A DNA stretch of 64,000 nt, from assembly GCF_008831285.2 (NCBI RefSeq), contig NC_045140.1:26368131-26432130 (forward strand). Reading direction: 5' to 3'. Shown here piece after piece: positions 61,397 to 64,000 of the stretch; within the stretch, counting starts at the first letter, position 1, and every line of letters begins with the position of its first letter. The position numbers were made by a program, and so were the translations under genes. Under the pieces are notes generated by a model. The model saw only the letters and a program-made list of their open reading frames with translations. It made no database searches and was not told the DNA's origin. Source of the DNA: Nymphaea colorata. Lineage: Eukaryota > Streptophyta > Magnoliopsida > Nymphaeales > Nymphaeaceae.

Positions 61397-64000
61397 TCCC
61401 CCCACCCGCGCCCCCCTAAACTTCACCTTGTCCTCAAGGTGAGAAATCTGGGAAGTGCTGTTGAATTTCAGTGGAGTCTTCCTATGTGGGTTCAGTGGCC
61501 CCTTCTCCCTGCCATTCCACCAGCCATTGAGTGTAAGAGTTCCCTCCTTTACCTTACTGATTTTTTGCTTGAGCACTCGGAAGGGAGATATAGGCCCTTG
61601 CAGAGATGGAGGAAGAGTGGTGTCTGTCATCGTGGAGGATGCCGACTCATAATATGGTTTCAGCCTGGAAACATGGAAAACAAGGAGGATTGAGCGGCCC
61701 TCAGGCAGTTGGAGCTTATAAATTACACTCCCAATTTTGTCAATAATCTGAAATGGCCAAGAGTACTCTGAACATTGGTGTATCCCTGCAGACTTCCAGT
61801 TACCCCTCAAGGACAATTCTTCAGATACACCTTGTCTCCGACCTGATATTGCATGTCCCTCCTCCCCTTATCATGTTGTCGCATCATATGATTTTGGATT
61901 TCAGTTGCAGTACATGATGTTGTTGCTTCATATAATGTCCAGCACCCTATCTCAACTGAGAAACTGTCCTTCCATCTTGTCCAGCTGATCAAATTGGAGT
62001 CAGAAGCGTTGTAGATCAGGGGTTTGCCCATATACTACTTCAAATGTGGGTCTGAATGGGATGTCGTATTATATGAATATTCAGCCCATGACAAGAATTC
62101 CATCCAATTATGCGGCTGATGCTCAGCATAGCACCTGAGAATTGAGATAGGTTTCTAGAATGTGATTAATCACCTCCATTTGACCATCTGTTTGTGGATG
62201 GTAAGCGCCAAGCGGTACTCATATTAAGAGTTGTTCCCTGCAGCTTGAAGTAATTTTTTGCCAAAAGTGACTCAAGAATAGAGGATCCCATCCCCATCAC
62301 TAACTATGGATTTTGGCATGCCATGAAGTTTTCCTACACTGTCTTGGAAGGCCTTGGCAACCTCTTCTGCTGAAAATGGATAGGCCAATGCAATAAAGTA
62401 TGCATATTTAGACAACTAATCAACAACAACCAAAATGACTGATTTACCTTTGGATTTAGGCAAGTCTCCATAAAATCCATGGAGATATCCTCCCATATGT
62501 GGAAGGAAATTGGGAGAGATTGGAAAACGCCTGCTGGACAGATGGTTTCATACTTATACTTTTGACAAACTTCACAAGCCTTCGCATATACCCGTGCACT
62601 TCCTTCTTAAGTCCTGGGCCTCCTGGCTAGTAGAAGGAGCATCTAATTCTTCAATAGGTGCCTTCTACACCTTGATGGCCAGCTTCCAAGGTGCCATGAA
62701 ATTGAGACAACAACTGCGCTGCCAATCTAGACTCCAGGGGAACATATATTCTGTCTTGGTAATGTAAATATGGTTCTTTCCAGTGGTACCCAAAAGTGCG
62801 TACCTGATTCAGCTCAAGCCCCTTTTCAATTCCTGCACTATGGGGGAGGTTCTATGCTCATCTTCAAGCCGTTCCCAAAAGTCTGCTATAGGCCGAATCT
62901 GAGTATTCAGCTGCAGTGGGTTCAATAGCTGATCCTTCTCGCTTCCAAAGCTATGTGACTGTCCATAGCTACTAGATTCTCAGTCCCTTTTCTGTAATAG
63001 ACCTCAAACTCATAACCCAACATTTTCAGCACTCATTTTTGTTGCGAAGGAGTAAGGGATTTCTGCTGTACACAATAGAGCAGAATAACTTGGTCTGTAT
63101 AGACAATAAATTTGCATACTACTAAGTACTGACGCCACTTTTGAACCGCAATCACACCAGAGCTATTAGTTCCCTCTCATATGCTGATTTACCCCTGAAG
63201 CTTTCCCCAATGGCCTTGCAAAAAAAGGCTATTGGCTGTTGTTCTTGACTGAAGACTGTGTTTACTTCTAAGTCTGAAGCATCAGTCTCCACCACAAACG
63301 GCTTGCCGAAATCAAGAGAGAGTATAGGTGCCTTAGTAATGCGTCCTTCAACTTCTCAAACGCTACCATGTGGTCCTCATTCCATTCCCAACTCTTTTTT
63401 TTTCAATGTACCAGTCAATGGGGCTGCGATTTTTTCAAAGTCTCTTACAAACCAAAGATAGTATCCAGCTAGCCCGACAAAAGCCCAACTGGCTGCCTCA
63501 TCAGGTGGCTGCCAGTTTTCAATGGATGTTATTTTGTTATCTTCCATGCTAACACCTTGGCTGGCCACAGTTTGTCCCAGGTAGGTGACCTGTCGGGTAC
63601 CAAAGGAACATTTACAGGCCTCAGCGAACAGCTTATGATGCCTTAACTAATGCAAAACTGTCTTCACATGTTCATGACTCTTCTCTCCTGCTGTAAATAA
63701 GTATGTCGTCAAAAAATACCAAAACAAACTCGCACAAATAAGGTCAGAAGATGTCGTTCGTTAATGCTTAAAATGCCATTGGTGCATTGGTCAAGCAGAA
63801 AGGCATGATCCTAAATTTGCAGTGGCCTTCATGTGTTTGGAATGTCGTCTGTGGGCTGTCTTCGGGGTCTATTCTTATTTGATGGTACCCACCTCTTAGG
63901 CGAAGCTTGGTAAACACTGCCGCACCATAAAGTTCACCCAATAATTCTTCTATGACTGGAATTAGATAGCGATTTTGATAGTAATGGGGTTCAAAGCCCT
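61394..64000 (-). mobile_element. Ty3/gypsy chromovirus, degenerate 3' half of pol
   Basis: Reading the minus strand from the window end: reverse transcriptase (RYLIPVIEELL, then GGYHQIRI, then LTNAP, then FFDDILIYS near 63700-63720), RNase H region (VVETDASD near 63290), integrase region around 62.4-62.6 kb, and an integrase C-terminus/chromodomain-like tail (LVFHVSRLKPYYES, then FRVLKQKISKVKEG) ending in HLEDKVKFRG before the polypurine tract. The order RT-RNaseH-INT-chromodomain identifies a Ty3/gypsy chromovirus. Stops inside RT (near 63765-63775) and several frame changes show it is inactive. The 5' part and 5' LTR lie outside the window. Confidence 0.88.

Overview
The window is nuclear DNA from a flowering plant. 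The evidence is GT-AG spliced genes of plant-specific families (homogalacturonan galacturonosyltransferase, plastid ADP-glucose pyrophosphorylase, AAP amino acid permeases), proteins with plastid transit peptides, long AT-rich intergenic DNA, many (CT)n/(TA)n microsatellites, small non-autonomous transposons, a decayed Ty3/gypsy chromovirus and a scrap of plastid DNA. Lineage below angiosperm cannot be fixed by eye. All gene models below were assembled by hand from splice sites, reading phase and family knowledge. No alignment was run.

Layout. 1-10.8 kb is mostly non-coding repeat-rich DNA with one small single-exon gene (2647-3087, minus). 11.0-15.9 kb is an intact nine-exon GAUT4-type galacturonosyltransferase (plus). 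19.9-22.4 kb is a four-exon gene for a small proline-rich plastid-targeted protein (minus). 26.2-31.6 kb is an intact nine-exon ADP-glucose pyrophosphorylase small subunit (minus). 31.7-38.9 kb is intergenic and holds a plastid-derived trnT-GGU fragment and very long CT/TA tracts. 38.9-40.2 kb is a possible two-exon orphan gene with one membrane segment. 41.2-57.3 kb is an amino acid permease cluster in three states: an exon-4/intron-4 fragment (41.2-41.9), a copy reduced to its first three exons (44.8-48.3), and a complete seven-exon gene of 462 codons (53.7-57.3). Transposons lie between and inside them. 57.6-59.9 kb carries the last five exons of the proteasome activator PA200/PSME4 (minus), convergent with the intact permease. 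61.16-64.0 kb is the 3' half of a degenerate chromovirus in the region where upstream PA200 exons would be expected.

The genes do not form a pathway. They cover pectin synthesis in the Golgi, starch synthesis in the plastid, amino acid transport at the plasma membrane and nuclear proteasome activation. The most informative accessory features are the permease decay series, the plastid tRNA insertion, a pair of about 300-bp elements in opposite orientation, and a 1-kb hAT-like element with related sequence at the left edge of the window. I saw no evidence for a wholly new biological system.
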